This document shows, in pieces, positions 42,108-52,240 of a DNA stretch of 64,000 nucleotides. This DNA comes from Campylobacter concisus. Lineage in GTDB: Bacteria; Campylobacterota; Campylobacteria; Campylobacterales; Campylobacteraceae. Made by a program: the position numbers and the translations under genes. The stretch's first letter is position 1. Each line of letters starts with the position of its first letter. Below the pieces are notes generated by a model, which saw nothing but the letters and a program-made list of their open reading frames with translations, was not told where the DNA came from and made no database searches. Where the stretch lies: the NCBI RefSeq assembly GCF_002913225.1, contig NZ_PPAW01000003.1:1-64000 (forward strand), in the 5' to 3' direction.

Positions 42108-42127
42108 AGCAAATTTGCTCTAAATTT
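42100..42127. terminator. Bidirectional terminator, perfect 11-bp stem
   Basis: AAATTTAGAGC (42100-42110) / GCTCTAAATTT (42117-42127), loop AAATTT. It includes the stop codon of the DUF4139 gene and touches that of the M50 gene. Confidence 0.8.
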
Positions 42128-42782
42128 AGCCATTTATAAAGGCGCTTGCGATATCTAAAACGTATCTTGTCGGATAAAAGATAGTATCTTTTAAAGGCGA
42201 GACGAGGATGATGATAAGGATGACAAAGCCATATCGCGAGATGCCCTCAAGCTTCTCAGCTAGTGCGTGAAAGCCAAAATTTCTAAGCGTGTACTGGGTC
42301 GCGTGAAAGCCATCAAGTGGCGGGATCGGATAGAGGTTAAATATAGCTAACATCAAATTTAAAAGCGCAAGCGTAAATAAAAACTGAAGTAAAATTTCAA
42401 AGGTTTCTATATTTAATAGAGCCTTTAGCACAAAAAGCGACAAGATGCCTAGGATGATGTTATAGCAAATGCCAGCTAGACTTACGTAGATAGCTGCCTT
42501 GTAGCCACCATTTCGCACGACTGTGTAGGTATTTACAGGCACTGGTTTTGCCCAGCCAAACATCATACCAGTGCTTAGATAAAGCACCAGTGGCACGATG
42601 ATAGTGCCAACAAGGTCGATGTGTTTTATGGGATTTATGCTAAGTCTGCCAAGATTTTTTGCTGTGTTGTCGCCAAATTTATAAGCGACATATCCGTGCG
42701 CGATCTCGTGACCGACGATGGCGATTATTAAAGAGATGACGATAGTGGCGACTTTTATGGGGTCAAAATTAGTGAAGTCCAT
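42126..42782 (-). CDS. Site-2-type (M50) membrane metalloprotease
   Basis: A 218-residue intramembrane protease with five or so helices. The zinc motif is VGHEIAHGYVAYKFGD (HExxH at about residues 25-29) and the third ligand lies in LFNLYPIPPLDGFHATQ (NPxPPLDG-type, about 150-166). No PDZ domain is present, as in the short SpoIVFB-like group. Substrates are unknown. I start it at ATG 42782, behind AAGGAG, inside the end of lepB (14-base overlap). Confidence 0.88.
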   Translation of the reverse strand: MDFTNFDPIKVATIVISLIIAIVGHEIAHGYVAYKFGDNTAKNLGRLSINPIKHIDLVGTIIVPLVLYLSTGMMFGWAKPVPVNTYTVVRNGGYKAAIYVSLAGICYNIILGILSLFVLKALLNIETFEILLQFLFTLALLNLMLAIFNLYPIPPLDGFHATQYTLRNFGFHALAEKLEGISRYGFVILIIILVSPLKDTIFYPTRYVLDIASAFING

Positions 42783-43674
42783 CAACTTCTCCTTCTTTTA
42801 AAGCTTGTTTTGTGAAAAACTCATCATTTTCTATCGTATCTACAAAGCGTCCGATACGCTCCCAGCGAACATTGTAGTTATTATCCCAGCTAAAATATAT
42901 AAACCAAGGCTGTCCAACTATATCTTTGTAAGCCACGCTTCCCCAAAAACGGCTATCGTTTGAGTGGTCGCGGTTGTCGCCTATCATAAAGTACTCATCT
43001 TTTGGCACTTTGACGTAAAAAGCGTTAAAGTTAAAATTTGGATTTTGCGGTAGTGAGCTAATGAGCGCTGGCTTCATAAAAACGTTTGATTTGTTTGTAT
43101 TTAGCATGAAAACCATCTGCTCAAATAAATTTACATTTTCATCGTAGTGGATGCCGCTAAATCTATATGGCTCTTTTATGAAAAGCTTGCCATCAAGCTC
43201 GACAACATCGCTACATGAGTAGCCAAATTTACTCTCTTTGCCGTTTAAATTTTCACGGCAGTTTGCCTTTATAAAGCTATCTCCCTCTTTTGGGCGTAGA
43301 TAGAGGGCTTTTTCAGTAAAGACGATCTCGTCCTCGCTGGTTGCAAAGCAGCGCTTTACAAAGTGAGTTTTTTCATCGTTTGGATAGCGAAATACGACTA
43401 TATCGCCCCTTGCAGGACCATCGCCTGTGATGAGGTGACCATTGCCATTTAGCTCAGGTAAAATTTTCACCTCAAGCCATGGAATTCTTGGTGTTGGTAT
43501 GCCATAAACATACTTTTTAGCAAATAAAAAATCCCCAACCAAAAGCGTGTTTTTCATCGAACCAGACGGGATCACAAAGGCTTGAGCTACAAAGAAAATG
43601 ACAAGCAAAACGATGATAACCGTGCCTGTCCAGCTCGAGCAAAAGTCATAAAATTTAGTAAAAGCTCTCTTCAT
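42769..43674 (-). CDS. lepB: Signal peptidase I
   Basis: A 301-residue membrane peptidase that removes signal peptides of exported proteins. One N-terminal helix, then catalytic Ser in VIPSGSMKNTLLVGDFLF (about residue 34) and Lys in EKTHFVKRCFAT (about residue 110). The conserved GDNRDHSNDSRFWG lies near residue 237. Campylobacter LepP forms are larger than the minimal type; this one has an insert near residues 120-215. It overlaps the M50 protease gene and follows folD by 11 bases. Confidence 0.94.
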   Translation of the reverse strand: MKRAFTKFYDFCSSWTGTVIIVLLVIFFVAQAFVIPSGSMKNTLLVGDFLFAKKYVYGIPTPRIPWLEVKILPELNGNGHLITGDGPARGDIVVFRYPNDEKTHFVKRCFATSEDEIVFTEKALYLRPKEGDSFIKANCRENLNGKESKFGYSCSDVVELDGKLFIKEPYRFSGIHYDENVNLFEQMVFMLNTNKSNVFMKPALISSLPQNPNFNFNAFYVKVPKDEYFMIGDNRDHSNDSRFWGSVAYKDIVGQPWFIYFSWDNNYNVRWERIGRFVDTIENDEFFTKQALKEGEVDGLH

Positions 43675-43685
43675 TATCTCACTCT

Positions 43686-44537
43686 TTAATTTTTAGCTAT
43701 CTTTGCTTGTGCAGCAAGGATGGTGTTGTTTAAAAGCATGGCTATGGTCATCGGACCAACGCCGCCAGGAACAGGCGTGATGTATGAGCATTTTGGTGCG
43801 ATCTCTTCAAAATCCACATCGCCCACAAGCCTGCCATCATCAAGTCTGTTTATGCCCACATCAACGACTACTGCGCCATCTTTTACCATATCAGCCTTTA
43901 AGAAAAATGGCTTGCCAATGGCAGCAACGATGAGGTCAGCATTTTTGCAAATTTCTTTTAAATTTTTAGTCTTGCTATGTGTCACTGTAACCGTTGCAGA
44001 GGCATTTAGGAGCAAATTTGCCATAGGTTTGCCAACGATGTTGCTTCTGCCAATCACCACTGAATTTAGCCCAGCTACATCTATGCCATACTCTTTTAAA
44101 ATCTCCATCACGCCAAGGGGTGTGCAAGGCACGAAGCCATCAAGCCCGCTAACAAGTTTGCCAACATTTACAGCGTGAAAACCATCTACATCTTTTCGTG
44201 GATCGATCGCTGCGAGCACGACGTTTGTATCGATGTGCTTTGGCAGTGGTAGCTGAACCAAGATGCCATGGATGCTATCGTCTAAATTTAGCACGTTTAT
44301 AAGGGCAAGTAGCTCGTTTTGAGTTGTATTTTCACTTAGACGGTGAGCCACGCTTTTTATGCCGTATTCGTTGCAGGCTTTCTCTTTGGCTCTAACGTAT
44401 GTTTGAGATGCCTTATCTTCACCGACCAAGACGACGGCCAAGGTTGGCTCGACACCAAATTTCTTTAGCTCATCAGCTCTTACTTTTACGCTTTCTTTGA
44501 CCTTTAAAGATACGGCTTTTCCGTCTAAAATTTTCAT
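43686..44537 (-). CDS. folD: Bifunctional methylenetetrahydrofolate dehydrogenase/cyclohydrolase
   Basis: A 283-residue FolD for one-carbon metabolism. [20 protein letters not shown] (with catalytic Lys), [41 protein letters not shown] and [15 protein letters not shown] are all present and length is normal. It is the first gene of folD-lepB-M50 protease on the - strand; the cytochrome gene is divergent. Confidence 0.95.
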   Translation of the reverse strand: MKILDGKAVSLKVKESVKVRADELKKFGVEPTLAVVLVGEDKASQTYVRAKEKACNEYGIKSVAHRLSENTTQNELLALINVLNLDDSIHGILVQLPLPKHIDTNVVLAAIDPRKDVDGFHAVNVGKLVSGLDGFVPCTPLGVMEILKEYGIDVAGLNSVVIGRSNIVGKPMANLLLNASATVTVTHSKTKNLKEICKNADLIVAAIGKPFFLKADMVKDGAVVVDVGINRLDDGRLVGDVDFEEIAPKCSYITPVPGGVGPMTIAMLLNNTILAAQAKIAKN

Positions 44538-44620
44538 ATTCGATCCTTACTTAAAAGCTTTTTTAATCACAAGGGTGGTATCATACCTAAAAATAAATTA
44601 AATTTTTAAAAGAGAGGTTT

Positions 44621-45229
44621 ATGAGGTCTGTTTTTTTGATTTTGCTTTTTTGCGTGGCGATTTTTGGTGCTGATTTTATCACAAAGACCGAGTACGCCAA
44701 GATGCTCTACCTAAATCCGCGTGGCATAGGCTGTGATAAATGTCACGGCGCAAAGGGCGAGGGCAGCCTAATCTCTAAATACAAGCACTTTGACAAAAAA
44801 GCAAACAAAACGGTCGATGATGAGCTTAGGGCGCCAAAGATAAATGATATAGACTTTGAAAGCTTTAAAGCAGCTCTAACAAAGCCAAAAGGCGTCATGC
44901 CAAGCTACTTTTTGACAGACGAGGAGACAACAATCCTTTATGAATACATCACAAATCAGATGAAACCTCCTGCAAAAGCGGCAAAAGTAGCACCTAAAAA
45001 TTTAGCTAAGCCAGTCGCTCCTGCTACTACGCAAAAACAGCCAGAACCTGCCAAAGCTGCCCCAAGCGCACAAACTGCAGAGCCAGCCAAGAGCGCTCCT
45101 GCAAAACCAGCTGAGCCTGTAAAGCCAGCTAACACGCAGGCACCAAAGTCACCAGCAAAGCCAGTAACAAATCAAAAAGATAATCAAAAGACAAATTTAA
45201 AAACACAAAATCAAAAGGATAAAAAATGA
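44621..45229 (+). CDS. Periplasmic monohaem cytochrome-like protein with Pro/Ala/Lys-rich tail
   Basis: A 202-residue protein with signal peptide ([17 protein letters not shown]). One CDKCH haem motif near residue 38 lies in a c-type domain ([13 protein letters not shown]), with Met in [10 protein letters not shown] as a possible sixth ligand. From about residue 115 the chain is low-complexity, rich in Pro, Ala, Lys and Gln ([19 protein letters not shown] repeats), then Lys/Asn/Gln. The tail may span the periplasm or bind peptidoglycan; this is inference. Its stop overlaps the hemL ATG (ATGA). Confidence 0.78.
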   Translation: MRSVFLILLFCVAIFGADFITKTEYAKMLYLNPRGIGCDKCHGAKGEGSLISKYKHFDKKANKTVDDELRAPKINDIDFESFKAALTKPKGVMPSYFLTDEETTILYEYITNQMKPPAKAAKVAPKNLAKPVAPATTQKQPEPAKAAPSAQTAEPAKSAPAKPAEPVKPANTQAPKSPAKPVTNQKDNQKTNLKTQNQKDKK

Positions 45230-46509
45230 CAAATAAAGAGGCATTTAGCGAAGCTAAAAAATATATCCCAGGTGGCGTAAATTCACCTGTTCGTGCATTT
45301 GGCAGTGTTGGAGGCGAGCCTGTGATGATAGATCATGCTAGGGGAGCTTATCTATACGACGTCGAGGGCAAAAAGTACCTTGACTTCATCCAAAGCTGGG
45401 GTCCGCTCATCTTTGGTCACTGCGACAAAGACATAGAAGAAGCGATCATCTCTGCTGTAAAACAAGGCGTTTCTTACGGCGCTCCCTCTCCAAAAGAGAC
45501 CGCTCTAGCAAAGCTAATATGCGATGAGTTTAAACAAATAGATAAAATTCGCTTCGTTAGCTCTGGCACTGAGGCTACCATGAGCGCTATCAGAGTGGCT
45601 AGAGGATATGCTAAAAAAGACGGACTTATCAAATTTGAAGGCTGCTACCACGGACACAGCGACGCACTTCTTATCAAAGCAGGAAGTGGCGCTACGACAT
45701 ACGGCAACGCTTCAAGCGGCGGCGTGCCACAAGATGTTGTGAAAAACACATTTTTAGCTATCTACAACGATATAGAGAGTGTAAAAGCCATCTTTGAGAA
45801 CAATAAAGATAAGATAGGTGTCGTCATAATCGAGCCTATCGCTGGAAATATGGGGCTTGTGCCAGCTGATAAGAAATTCTTGCAGGAGCTTAGGGCGCTT
45901 TGCGATAAATTTGGCGCAGTGCTTATACTTGATGAGGTTATGAGCGGTTTTAGGGCTTCTCGCCTTGGCTCATATCCATTTCACGAAGTGGATGCCGATC
46001 TTGTCACATTTGGCAAAGTTATAGGCGGAGGCATGAACGTCGCTGCATTTGGCGGTAAGGCTAAGATCATGGACTGCCTAAGCCCAGAGGGCGCTGTATA
46101 TCAAGCGGGCACGCTAAGTGGCAACCCAGTGGCGATGAGCGCTGGTATAGCGGCTATTTCTAAGATAAATAGCGATGTAAATTTATACGCTAGACTTGAA
46201 AAATTAGCTAAAAAACTAATGGACGGCTTTAAAGAGGCAGCAAAGAGCGCTGGTATCGCTATACAAACCGAGGTTCGTGGCTCGATGTTTGGCTACTTTT
46301 TTACAGATCACGTTGTGAAAAACTACGACGATGCGCTAAAGAGCGACACAAAACTCTTTGCTAAATTTCACCAAGCGATGCTTAGACGCGGAATTTATCT
46401 TGCACCTAGTCAGTTTGAGACGGGATTTATCTGCGATGCGATGAGTGAAGCGGATATCGATCTAGCGGTAAATGCAGCTAAAGAGGCATTTATGGAGATA
46501 AAAGCTTAA
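45226..46509 (+). CDS. hemL: Glutamate-1-semialdehyde 2,1-aminomutase
   Basis: A 427-residue PLP enzyme that makes 5-aminolevulinate for haem, the C5 route. The PLP-lysine lies in [41 protein letters not shown] and [16 protein letters not shown] are family marks. Haem supply matches the many cytochromes here. It starts in an ATGA overlap with the cytochrome gene, and its stop overlaps the next ATG (TAATG). Confidence 0.95.
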   Translation: MTNKEAFSEAKKYIPGGVNSPVRAFGSVGGEPVMIDHARGAYLYDVEGKKYLDFIQSWGPLIFGHCDKDIEEAIISAVKQGVSYGAPSPKETALAKLICDEFKQIDKIRFVSSGTEATMSAIRVARGYAKKDGLIKFEGCYHGHSDALLIKAGSGATTYGNASSGGVPQDVVKNTFLAIYNDIESVKAIFENNKDKIGVVIIEPIAGNMGLVPADKKFLQELRALCDKFGAVLILDEVMSGFRASRLGSYPFHEVDADLVTFGKVIGGGMNVAAFGGKAKIMDCLSPEGAVYQAGTLSGNPVAMSAGIAAISKINSDVNLYARLEKLAKKLMDGFKEAAKSAGIAIQTEVRGSMFGYFFTDHVVKNYDDALKSDTKLFAKFHQAMLRRGIYLAPSQFETGFICDAMSEADIDLAVNAAKEAFMEIKA

Positions 46510-46790
46510 TGTCAAAATTTAAGATAAAAGATATCGTAGCAGGTGCTGAGCAGCTAAGTCTTGGTATATCTATGGTCGTGGCTGTGGTGATCGGCACTGG
46601 GCTAGGATATCTTGTAAAAAAGGCTACAAATTTCACGCCAGCGCTTTGGATAGGGCTTGCCTTTGGCATCGCAGCTGCCATTTTAAATGTCTATAAAGCC
46701 TACAAAGCGCAGGTTAAAAGCTTAGATGAGCTAAAAGACGAGGCTAGATATAAAGGCTACACAAAAGACGATGATGACGAGGACGATTAG
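46509..46790 (+). CDS. AtpZ/AtpI-like membrane protein
   Basis: A 93-residue protein with two helices (about residues 20-37 and 45-63): LGISMVVAVVIGTGLGYLVKK and PALWIGLAFGIAAAILNVYKAYK. This is the AtpZ/AtpI pattern, proteins linked to F0 assembly or Mg import near ATP synthase, although no atp genes lie here. The end is very acidic (DDDDEDD), and those codons also hold the start of the next gene. Confidence 0.75.
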   Translation: MSKFKIKDIVAGAEQLSLGISMVVAVVIGTGLGYLVKKATNFTPALWIGLAFGIAAAILNVYKAYKAQVKSLDELKDEARYKGYTKDDDDEDD

Positions 46791-47292
46791 CAGGCTTTTT
46801 ATTTGCTACTTTGCGCTTTGGATAGCCCTTAGCGTCGTTGGCAAATTTATATCAAATCAATTTTTTATAAGCTCGCAAATTTCATTTTTTGCCTCGCTTA
46901 TCATCCTAACGGCTAGCTTTTTTGCCTATAAAAATCGCATAAACTCAAGGCTAGAAAATGCAAGAGATGAAATTTTAGCCAATATAGAAGAAGAGGACGA
47001 AGAGGATGATGAAATTTTGCCCCAAAATGAGGCAAAAGAGTTTAGCCTAAAAGATGAAAAGGCAAGGCTAAAAAAGCAGAAATTTTCATTTAAAGATAGA
47101 AGCTTTGCAGCAGCTTTTATGCCTTATCGCTTGGTTGCGTATGCGATACTTTTTTTTGGATTTATATTTTTAAAAAATGAAAATTTACTAAACGTGCCTG
47201 GCTTTTTAGTGGGGCTTGCTCCGATGCCTATTGGAGCTTTTATCTTTGGGATAATGCAAAATAATTTAAGAAAGGACGCAGATGGCAAGTAG
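46771..47292 (+). CDS. Small membrane protein with acidic cytoplasmic loop
   Basis: A 173-residue protein with two N-terminal helices (about residues 6-25 and 32-51), an acidic stretch EEEDEEDDEILPQNEAKEF near 70-90, a basic stretch, and two C-terminal helices (about 120-165). I know no family. It starts (ATGATG) inside the acidic-tail codons of the preceding gene without a good ribosome site, so coupling is likely. Its last bases overlap the MFS start. Confidence 0.6.
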   Translation: MMTRTISRLFICYFALWIALSVVGKFISNQFFISSQISFFASLIILTASFFAYKNRINSRLENARDEILANIEEEDEEDDEILPQNEAKEFSLKDEKARLKKQKFSFKDRSFAAAFMPYRLVAYAILFFGFIFLKNENLLNVPGFLVGLAPMPIGAFIFGIMQNNLRKDADGK

Positions 47293-48526
47293 TTTTAGGA
47301 TCATTCGCTCGATGGGGCCGCTATTTTTGGGCATGAGCCTGCTTTTTATAGGCAATGGCCTAGTCATCGCATCTTGTAGTGCGCTTCTTAAGCAAAATGG
47401 CGTAGGCGAGCTTGCGATTGGACTAATTAACACTGGATTTTTTATAGGAGCGTTAATTAGCACGATCACAGCGCACAGGATCATCTCAACCACTGGTCAC
47501 ATCAGAGCTTTTGCTATCTTTTCAGCTATATTTGCAGTCTCAGCCATGCTTCACGCCATAAGTGAAAATTTGATCTTTTGGGCGATTTTGCGAGCATTTT
47601 TGGGATATTGCTACTACGCACTTTTGATGGTTATAGAAAGCTGGCTAAACGCTAAAATTCCAAACAAGATAAGATCGCGCGTCATCGCCTTTTACGAGTG
47701 CGTTTTCTACACAAGTTTTGGACTTGGAATTTTGATCTTAGCGCTTGATCTTAGCGCATTTGAAATTTTCATCATCAGTGCAGCCTTTATCATGCTCTCA
47801 AGCATACCTTTAAATTTAATCCGCATCAACCAGCCTCAAATCCCGCAGCGCCAACCCATAAACATCCCAAAAATTTTTGGTATCGTCCCGCTAGCACTCG
47901 TGGGAGCGCTCGTTGCAGGGCTTGCGATAAATGGCTTTTTTTCTATGGCAAGCCTCTTTGTCTTGCTTCAAGGATATAGCGCAAAAGAGGCGTCATTTTT
48001 TATGACTATAGCGATGGCTGGAGGCTTTTTGGCTCAAACATTTATCGGAGGCTTTTCAGATAAATATGGCAGACGCCCAGCGCTCTTGCTTTGTAGCGTT
48101 GTATCTTTAATCAGTGCGGTTTTATTTTTGCTAAATGGCTCAAATTTGATCGTTCAATACATACTTTCATTTTTCTTTGGCGGCGGCATTTTTTGTACAT
48201 ACGGACTTTCGCTTGCTAGGGCAAATGATGAGATCACAGACAAGACAAAGAGCGTCCAAGTGGCACGCGCGCTGCTTTTTAGCTACTCTTTTGCATCGCT
48301 TTTCTCGCCGCTTCTTATGAGCTATGCGATGAAAATTTTTGGTGCATTTGGCTTTATCTATGTCTATTTGGTGCTTTATGTTGGGCTCATTTTATTTGCA
48401 CTAACGCAAAAGACTATACCGCAGCACATGAGAAAAGACTACAACGACAGGCTTGTCGCAAGGACGGCTGGTATCGCGACTATTCAGCAAAATGGCAATT
48501 TTGCCGATAGAGAAAATAAAAAGTAG
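47282..48526 (+). CDS. MFS transporter
   Basis: A 414-residue carrier with 12 helices. The loop after helix 8 has GGFSDKYGRRPALLL, the major-facilitator motif A. It resembles YcaD-type (UhpC-unlike) permeases of small solutes, but the substrate is open. ATG 47282 follows AAGGACGCAG and overlaps the preceding gene by 11 bases. I recall MFS genes at this place next to hemL in C. jejuni. Its stop lies three bases from the FliK-like gene. Confidence 0.85.
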   Translation: MASSFRIIRSMGPLFLGMSLLFIGNGLVIASCSALLKQNGVGELAIGLINTGFFIGALISTITAHRIISTTGHIRAFAIFSAIFAVSAMLHAISENLIFWAILRAFLGYCYYALLMVIESWLNAKIPNKIRSRVIAFYECVFYTSFGLGILILALDLSAFEIFIISAAFIMLSSIPLNLIRINQPQIPQRQPINIPKIFGIVPLALVGALVAGLAINGFFSMASLFVLLQGYSAKEASFFMTIAMAGGFLAQTFIGGFSDKYGRRPALLLCSVVSLISAVLFLLNGSNLIVQYILSFFFGGGIFCTYGLSLARANDEITDKTKSVQVARALLFSYSFASLFSPLLMSYAMKIFGAFGFIYVYLVLYVGLILFALTQKTIPQHMRKDYNDRLVARTAGIATIQQNGNFADRENKK

Positions 48527-48529
48527 AAA

Positions 48530-50176
48530 ATGGACGTAGCAAATTCTCTAAATATATCAAACACCTCGGTTCAAACTGGGCAAAATGCCGCCCAAAACGC
48601 ACCTGTCCGCAAAAATGAAGGCTCGCTTTTTAAAAACCAGCCAGCTGGGACGCCAAGTGAGCAGACCGTTTCAAACGCCCTTGATAACGTTGGTAAGCTA
48701 GTTGCAAGGGTGCTTGATGATCTAAAAAGCGCTTCAAGCCTTAGTAAAGCAGAGCAAATTTTATCTCAGGCAAAAGATACTAAGATCGCTCCAAATTTAG
48801 CTAGCGAGCTCTCAGACCTTGCAAAAAGCCTAGAGGTAGAAGCTGCGCAAAATGAAAGCCCTGAGATAAAGAGCCTTGCGCTAAAACTAAAAGAATTTCT
48901 AAAGCCAATAGCAGATCTCAAAGCTGGCTCGCTAAATGATCAGATCAAAAACTCTGGCGTCATGCTTGAAGCAAATTTAAAAGATGCGCTTACTCCAGAG
49001 AAGCTGCCAAGCTCGATACAAAAGCTACTAAGCGATATAAAAAATCTCTCAAATCAAAATTTACTTAGTCAAATTTTAACTCTAAATGATGAGAGCTTGG
49101 ATAATCAAAACTCATTTATGAAGCTTACTTCGATGCTTGAAAAAGCGAGCGGTGATGCTAAAAACATCCTTGATAACTCAAGCATAAAAACGCTTTTGAA
49201 AGATGTGGATAAGCTTGATAATGTGGCTAAATTTCTAGATAAAAACTTCTCAAAAGATCAAAGCGGAGATATGATAAAAAACCAGATCGGCAAGATGGAG
49301 AATTTCATCTCAAATTTAAGCGAAAAGGTAGCAAATTTAGCGAGTGAAAAGCTAAATCAAAGTGTGGCTTTTAGCTCAAACCACAAAGAGTTAAAAGCTA
49401 TCCTTGAAAACCTAAAAAACGATCTAAAAATGCTAAATAACATAGGCGATGAGGCTGGGCTTGTAAAGGCGTTTAATGAGGTTAGCGACGTCTCAAAAGA
49501 GGGCAGTTTGCAAGATAAGCTCCAAAGTGCAGCTAGACGCCTAGCTCACAGCCTAAGTCTAGCAGATCCAGAAGCAAGCACAGCTAAAAGTGATCTAGCC
49601 GAAAGTAAGGCGCTTTTAAAGCAGCTAAAACTAGCCACAAATGATATAAATAACATCACGACAAAGAGCCAGAGTGAAATTTCAAAGGTGCTAAATCAAG
49701 ATGTAAAAAGCACGCTTTTAAACATAAGTGAAAAGAGCCAAAACGCCCAAACCGTAAATGCTGCAAACAAGATGATCTCGCAGATCGAGATGCATCAGAT
49801 GGTCTCAAGCTTGCAAGGAGGCATACAAACTTATATGCCATACATCTGGGACGGCGTGGAGGGCGGAAATGTCGCATTTAAACAGGGCAAAAAGGATAAA
49901 TTTTATGCCCAGATCGATCTAAATTTTAAGAAATTTGGCCAGATAAATGTGATGGTGGGGCTTGTGGATAAACGTTATATCGATCTATCGGTGGCAACGC
50001 AGACAAATGAGTTTAAAGAGCTCATTTTATCTAGCTCAAGCGAGCTAAAGCAAGCGATCTCAAAGCTTGGACTAATCGTTTCAAATTTTAACATCAAAAC
50101 CTTGCCAAAGGTGAAGCTAAACGATAGATTTAAAAATTTTGGCGGCCTTGATGTGGGCTTTGATAAGAAAATTTGA
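48530..50176 (+). CDS. FliK-like flagellar hook-length-type protein
   Basis: A 548-residue, largely helical and Ser/Asn/Lys-rich protein. Its last 140 residues look like the FliK C-terminal domain: YMPYIWDGVEGGNVAFKQGKK, FYAQIDLNFKKFGQINVMVG and a tail with SELKQAISKLGLIVSNFNI. In the family that domain contacts FlhB and switches export specificity. The next gene encodes an FlhB-C-like protein and overlaps by four bases, which supports a type III export role. A separate canonical FliK may exist elsewhere in the genome. Confidence 0.62.
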   Translation: MDVANSLNISNTSVQTGQNAAQNAPVRKNEGSLFKNQPAGTPSEQTVSNALDNVGKLVARVLDDLKSASSLSKAEQILSQAKDTKIAPNLASELSDLAKSLEVEAAQNESPEIKSLALKLKEFLKPIADLKAGSLNDQIKNSGVMLEANLKDALTPEKLPSSIQKLLSDIKNLSNQNLLSQILTLNDESLDNQNSFMKLTSMLEKASGDAKNILDNSSIKTLLKDVDKLDNVAKFLDKNFSKDQSGDMIKNQIGKMENFISNLSEKVANLASEKLNQSVAFSSNHKELKAILENLKNDLKMLNNIGDEAGLVKAFNEVSDVSKEGSLQDKLQSAARRLAHSLSLADPEASTAKSDLAESKALLKQLKLATNDINNITTKSQSEISKVLNQDVKSTLLNISEKSQNAQTVNAANKMISQIEMHQMVSSLQGGIQTYMPYIWDGVEGGNVAFKQGKKDKFYAQIDLNFKKFGQINVMVGLVDKRYIDLSVATQTNEFKELILSSSSELKQAISKLGLIVSNFNIKTLPKVKLNDRFKNFGGLDVGFDKKI

Positions 50177-50439
50177 TGCAAGTAAATAAGAAAAAAGCCG
50201 TCGCTCTTGGCTACAACAGATCGCAAGATAACGCTCCAAAGGTGCTTGCAAGCGGCGCTGGCGAGATAGCAAACAAGATAATAAGCCTTGCAAAAGAGCA
50301 TGACATACCGATCAAAGAGGATCCTGATCTCATTGAAATTTTAAGCAAGGTCGAGGTCGATCAAGAGATACCGCCAAATTTATATAAAGCGGTGGCCGAG
50401 ATATTTAGCTTTTTATATAAGATCACAAATAAAAAGTAA
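50173..50439 (+). CDS. FlhB C-terminal-domain homologue (FlhX-like)
   Basis: An 88-residue protein that matches the cytoplasmic C-terminal part of FlhB/YscU (KKAVALGYNRSQDNAPKVLASGAGEIANKI, then AKEHDIPIKEDPDL). It has no membrane helices and no NPTH autocleavage site. It looks like the half that remains after FlhB cleavage, the FlhX type known from Helicobacter and Campylobacter. It can replace the corresponding FlhB part in some species (from the literature). ATGA overlap with the FliK-like gene. Confidence 0.83.
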   Translation: MMQVNKKKAVALGYNRSQDNAPKVLASGAGEIANKIISLAKEHDIPIKEDPDLIEILSKVEVDQEIPPNLYKAVAEIFSFLYKITNKK

Positions 50440-50459
50440 ATATTGCACTTTAATGGTGC

Positions 50460-50465
50460 TATAAT
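50460..50465 (+). promoter_or_regulatory. -10 element of the chemoreceptor gene
   Basis: TATAAT about 40 bases before ATG 50506; the region between holds AAAAAGGAGG. A sigma-54 GG-N10-GC pattern was looked for and not found. Confidence 0.45.
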
Positions 50466-50505
50466 CTCAAAATTAAGGAAATTTAAACATTAAAAAGGAG
50501 GTATT

Positions 50506-52206
50506 ATGAAAATTTCATCAAAAGTGACGATGATGATCGTCTCGTCCCTACTGGTGCTTGGAGCCATCTTAGTATTTCTAAACATTTACGAGCAAAACAA
50601 AGCGATAGAATTTTCCACCAAACAGCTGACTGAAACGATCTTGGCCGACAAAAGGGCAGCTTTAAGTGAAGAGATGGATATTGTTTCAAACATTTTGCTA
50701 AAAATTCAAGAGGTCTATGACGACGCAAACGAGACTATAGAAGATCAAAAAGAAGATATCATCGACTATCTCTCAAAGGCTAGATTTGGCGATGATAAAA
50801 AGGGATACTTTAGTATCTACACTACAAAAGGTGTGGTTATCTCTAGTCCTGGGGTGCCTGAGTATAACGGTCTTGATAGACTTGAAGCAACTGACGCAGA
50901 TGGCTATAAATACATAAAAGATCTTATGCAAAAAGCCTCAGAAAATAGCGAGGGCGCTTTTGTAAATTTTGTAGCTAAAGCAAAAGATGGCTCAACGACT
51001 AGAAAGATAGGAAAAGGGCTAAAACTAAACCTCTTTCATGAAGATGTAGTGCTGATGTCTGTTGTTAATCTTGAGGGTATGCATAAAGAGATAGATAAAA
51101 TTTCAGCCACTATGCAAAATGATGCCAATGCAAACACTACAAATTTCATCGTCATAGCCGTAGTAGTTTTAATCATCTCACTAATAGTTGCCATGCTTTA
51201 TTCTAAAATTTCTATCACAAAACCGCTAAATGAGCTAATCTTGCGAGCTACAAACCTCTCAAGCGGCGATGGCGATCTAACAAGAAAACTAGAAGTTGTA
51301 GGCAAAGATGAGATAGCAAAGGCAAGCGAAGCTATAAATAAATTTATAGAAAAAGTAAGGGTTTTAATCTCGGAGGCAAAAGATATCTCAAATGAAAATA
51401 GCTCCATCGCAAATGAGCTTAGCTCAACCTCAGTCCAAACTGGTCGCGGGGTAGAAAACTCAAGCAAGATAGTTGAGGCCGCTGGGAAGGATTGCACTGA
51501 GATACAATCATATATGAAAGAGTCAATCGAAGTTGCAAAAGGCGGCAAAGATGACCTTCAAAAGGCGCTAACCTACGTTGATGAGACCTTAAATACCATC
51601 TCAAATTTATCTTCAGAGATCGCTCAGACATCAGATATAGAAAACCAAATGGCTGGCAAGATCGAGCAGCTTAGCCGTGATGCCGAGCAGGTAAAATCAG
51701 TCCTTGTGGTTATCAATGACATAGCAGATCAGACAAATTTACTAGCCCTTAATGCAGCCATCGAAGCAGCACGTGCAGGTGAGCATGGACGTGGCTTTGC
51801 AGTCGTTGCAGATGAGGTTAGAAAGCTAGCTGAGCGCACTCAAAAGAGCCTCACTGAGATAAACGCAACTATCAACGTCATCGTTCAAGCGATAAATGAA
51901 AGTAGCGAGCAAATGAGTATAAACTCAAGGCAAATAAGCGAGCTAACAGGCGTGGCAAACAACGCGCAAAACACCATAAGAGATATGAGTGGTATCATGA
52001 GATCAGCCATAGGACTATCTGATAAAACTATCGAGGACTATATAAAGACTGGTAAGGATATTGACGATATAGTAAAAAGCATGGAGGGCATAAGTCAAAT
52101 TTCGTCTCAAAGTGCAAGAAGCGTAGAAGAGATAGCTTCAGCTGCTGAGCATCTAAACAAGATGACAGATACGCTAAATGCAAAACTTGGCGAATTTAGA
52201 ACTTGA
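50506..52206 (+). CDS. Methyl-accepting chemotaxis protein (Cache type)
   Basis: A 566-residue chemoreceptor. N-terminal helix (about residues 7-26), a periplasmic domain of about 160 residues with [21 protein letters not shown] (single-Cache, sCache_2-like), a second helix at about 207-228, a HAMP domain and the signalling hairpin [21 protein letters not shown] (about 406-426). No C-terminal CheR/CheB-tethering pentapeptide. sCache_2 receptors often sense small carboxylates; the ligand is unknown here. cheB and cheR follow on the same strand. Confidence 0.92.
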   Translation: MKISSKVTMMIVSSLLVLGAILVFLNIYEQNKAIEFSTKQLTETILADKRAALSEEMDIVSNILLKIQEVYDDANETIEDQKEDIIDYLSKARFGDDKKGYFSIYTTKGVVISSPGVPEYNGLDRLEATDADGYKYIKDLMQKASENSEGAFVNFVAKAKDGSTTRKIGKGLKLNLFHEDVVLMSVVNLEGMHKEIDKISATMQNDANANTTNFIVIAVVVLIISLIVAMLYSKISITKPLNELILRATNLSSGDGDLTRKLEVVGKDEIAKASEAINKFIEKVRVLISEAKDISNENSSIANELSSTSVQTGRGVENSSKIVEAAGKDCTEIQSYMKESIEVAKGGKDDLQKALTYVDETLNTISNLSSEIAQTSDIENQMAGKIEQLSRDAEQVKSVLVVINDIADQTNLLALNAAIEAARAGEHGRGFAVVADEVRKLAERTQKSLTEINATINVIVQAINESSEQMSINSRQISELTGVANNAQNTIRDMSGIMRSAIGLSDKTIEDYIKTGKDIDDIVKSMEGISQISSQSARSVEEIASAAEHLNKMTDTLNAKLGEFRT

Positions 52207-52240
52207 TTTGTGTGGTAAATTTTAAATTTAAAGGCAATTA

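Noticed and set aside
44970..45190. Tandem DNA repeat or CRISPR-like array
   Set aside because: The repeated look comes from Pro/Ala/Lys codons in a low-complexity protein tail; there are no equal units or spacers.
50440..50505. Sigma-54 promoter before the chemoreceptor gene
   Set aside because: GGTGC resembles part of a -12 element, but no GG at the right distance; TATAAT fits sigma-70.
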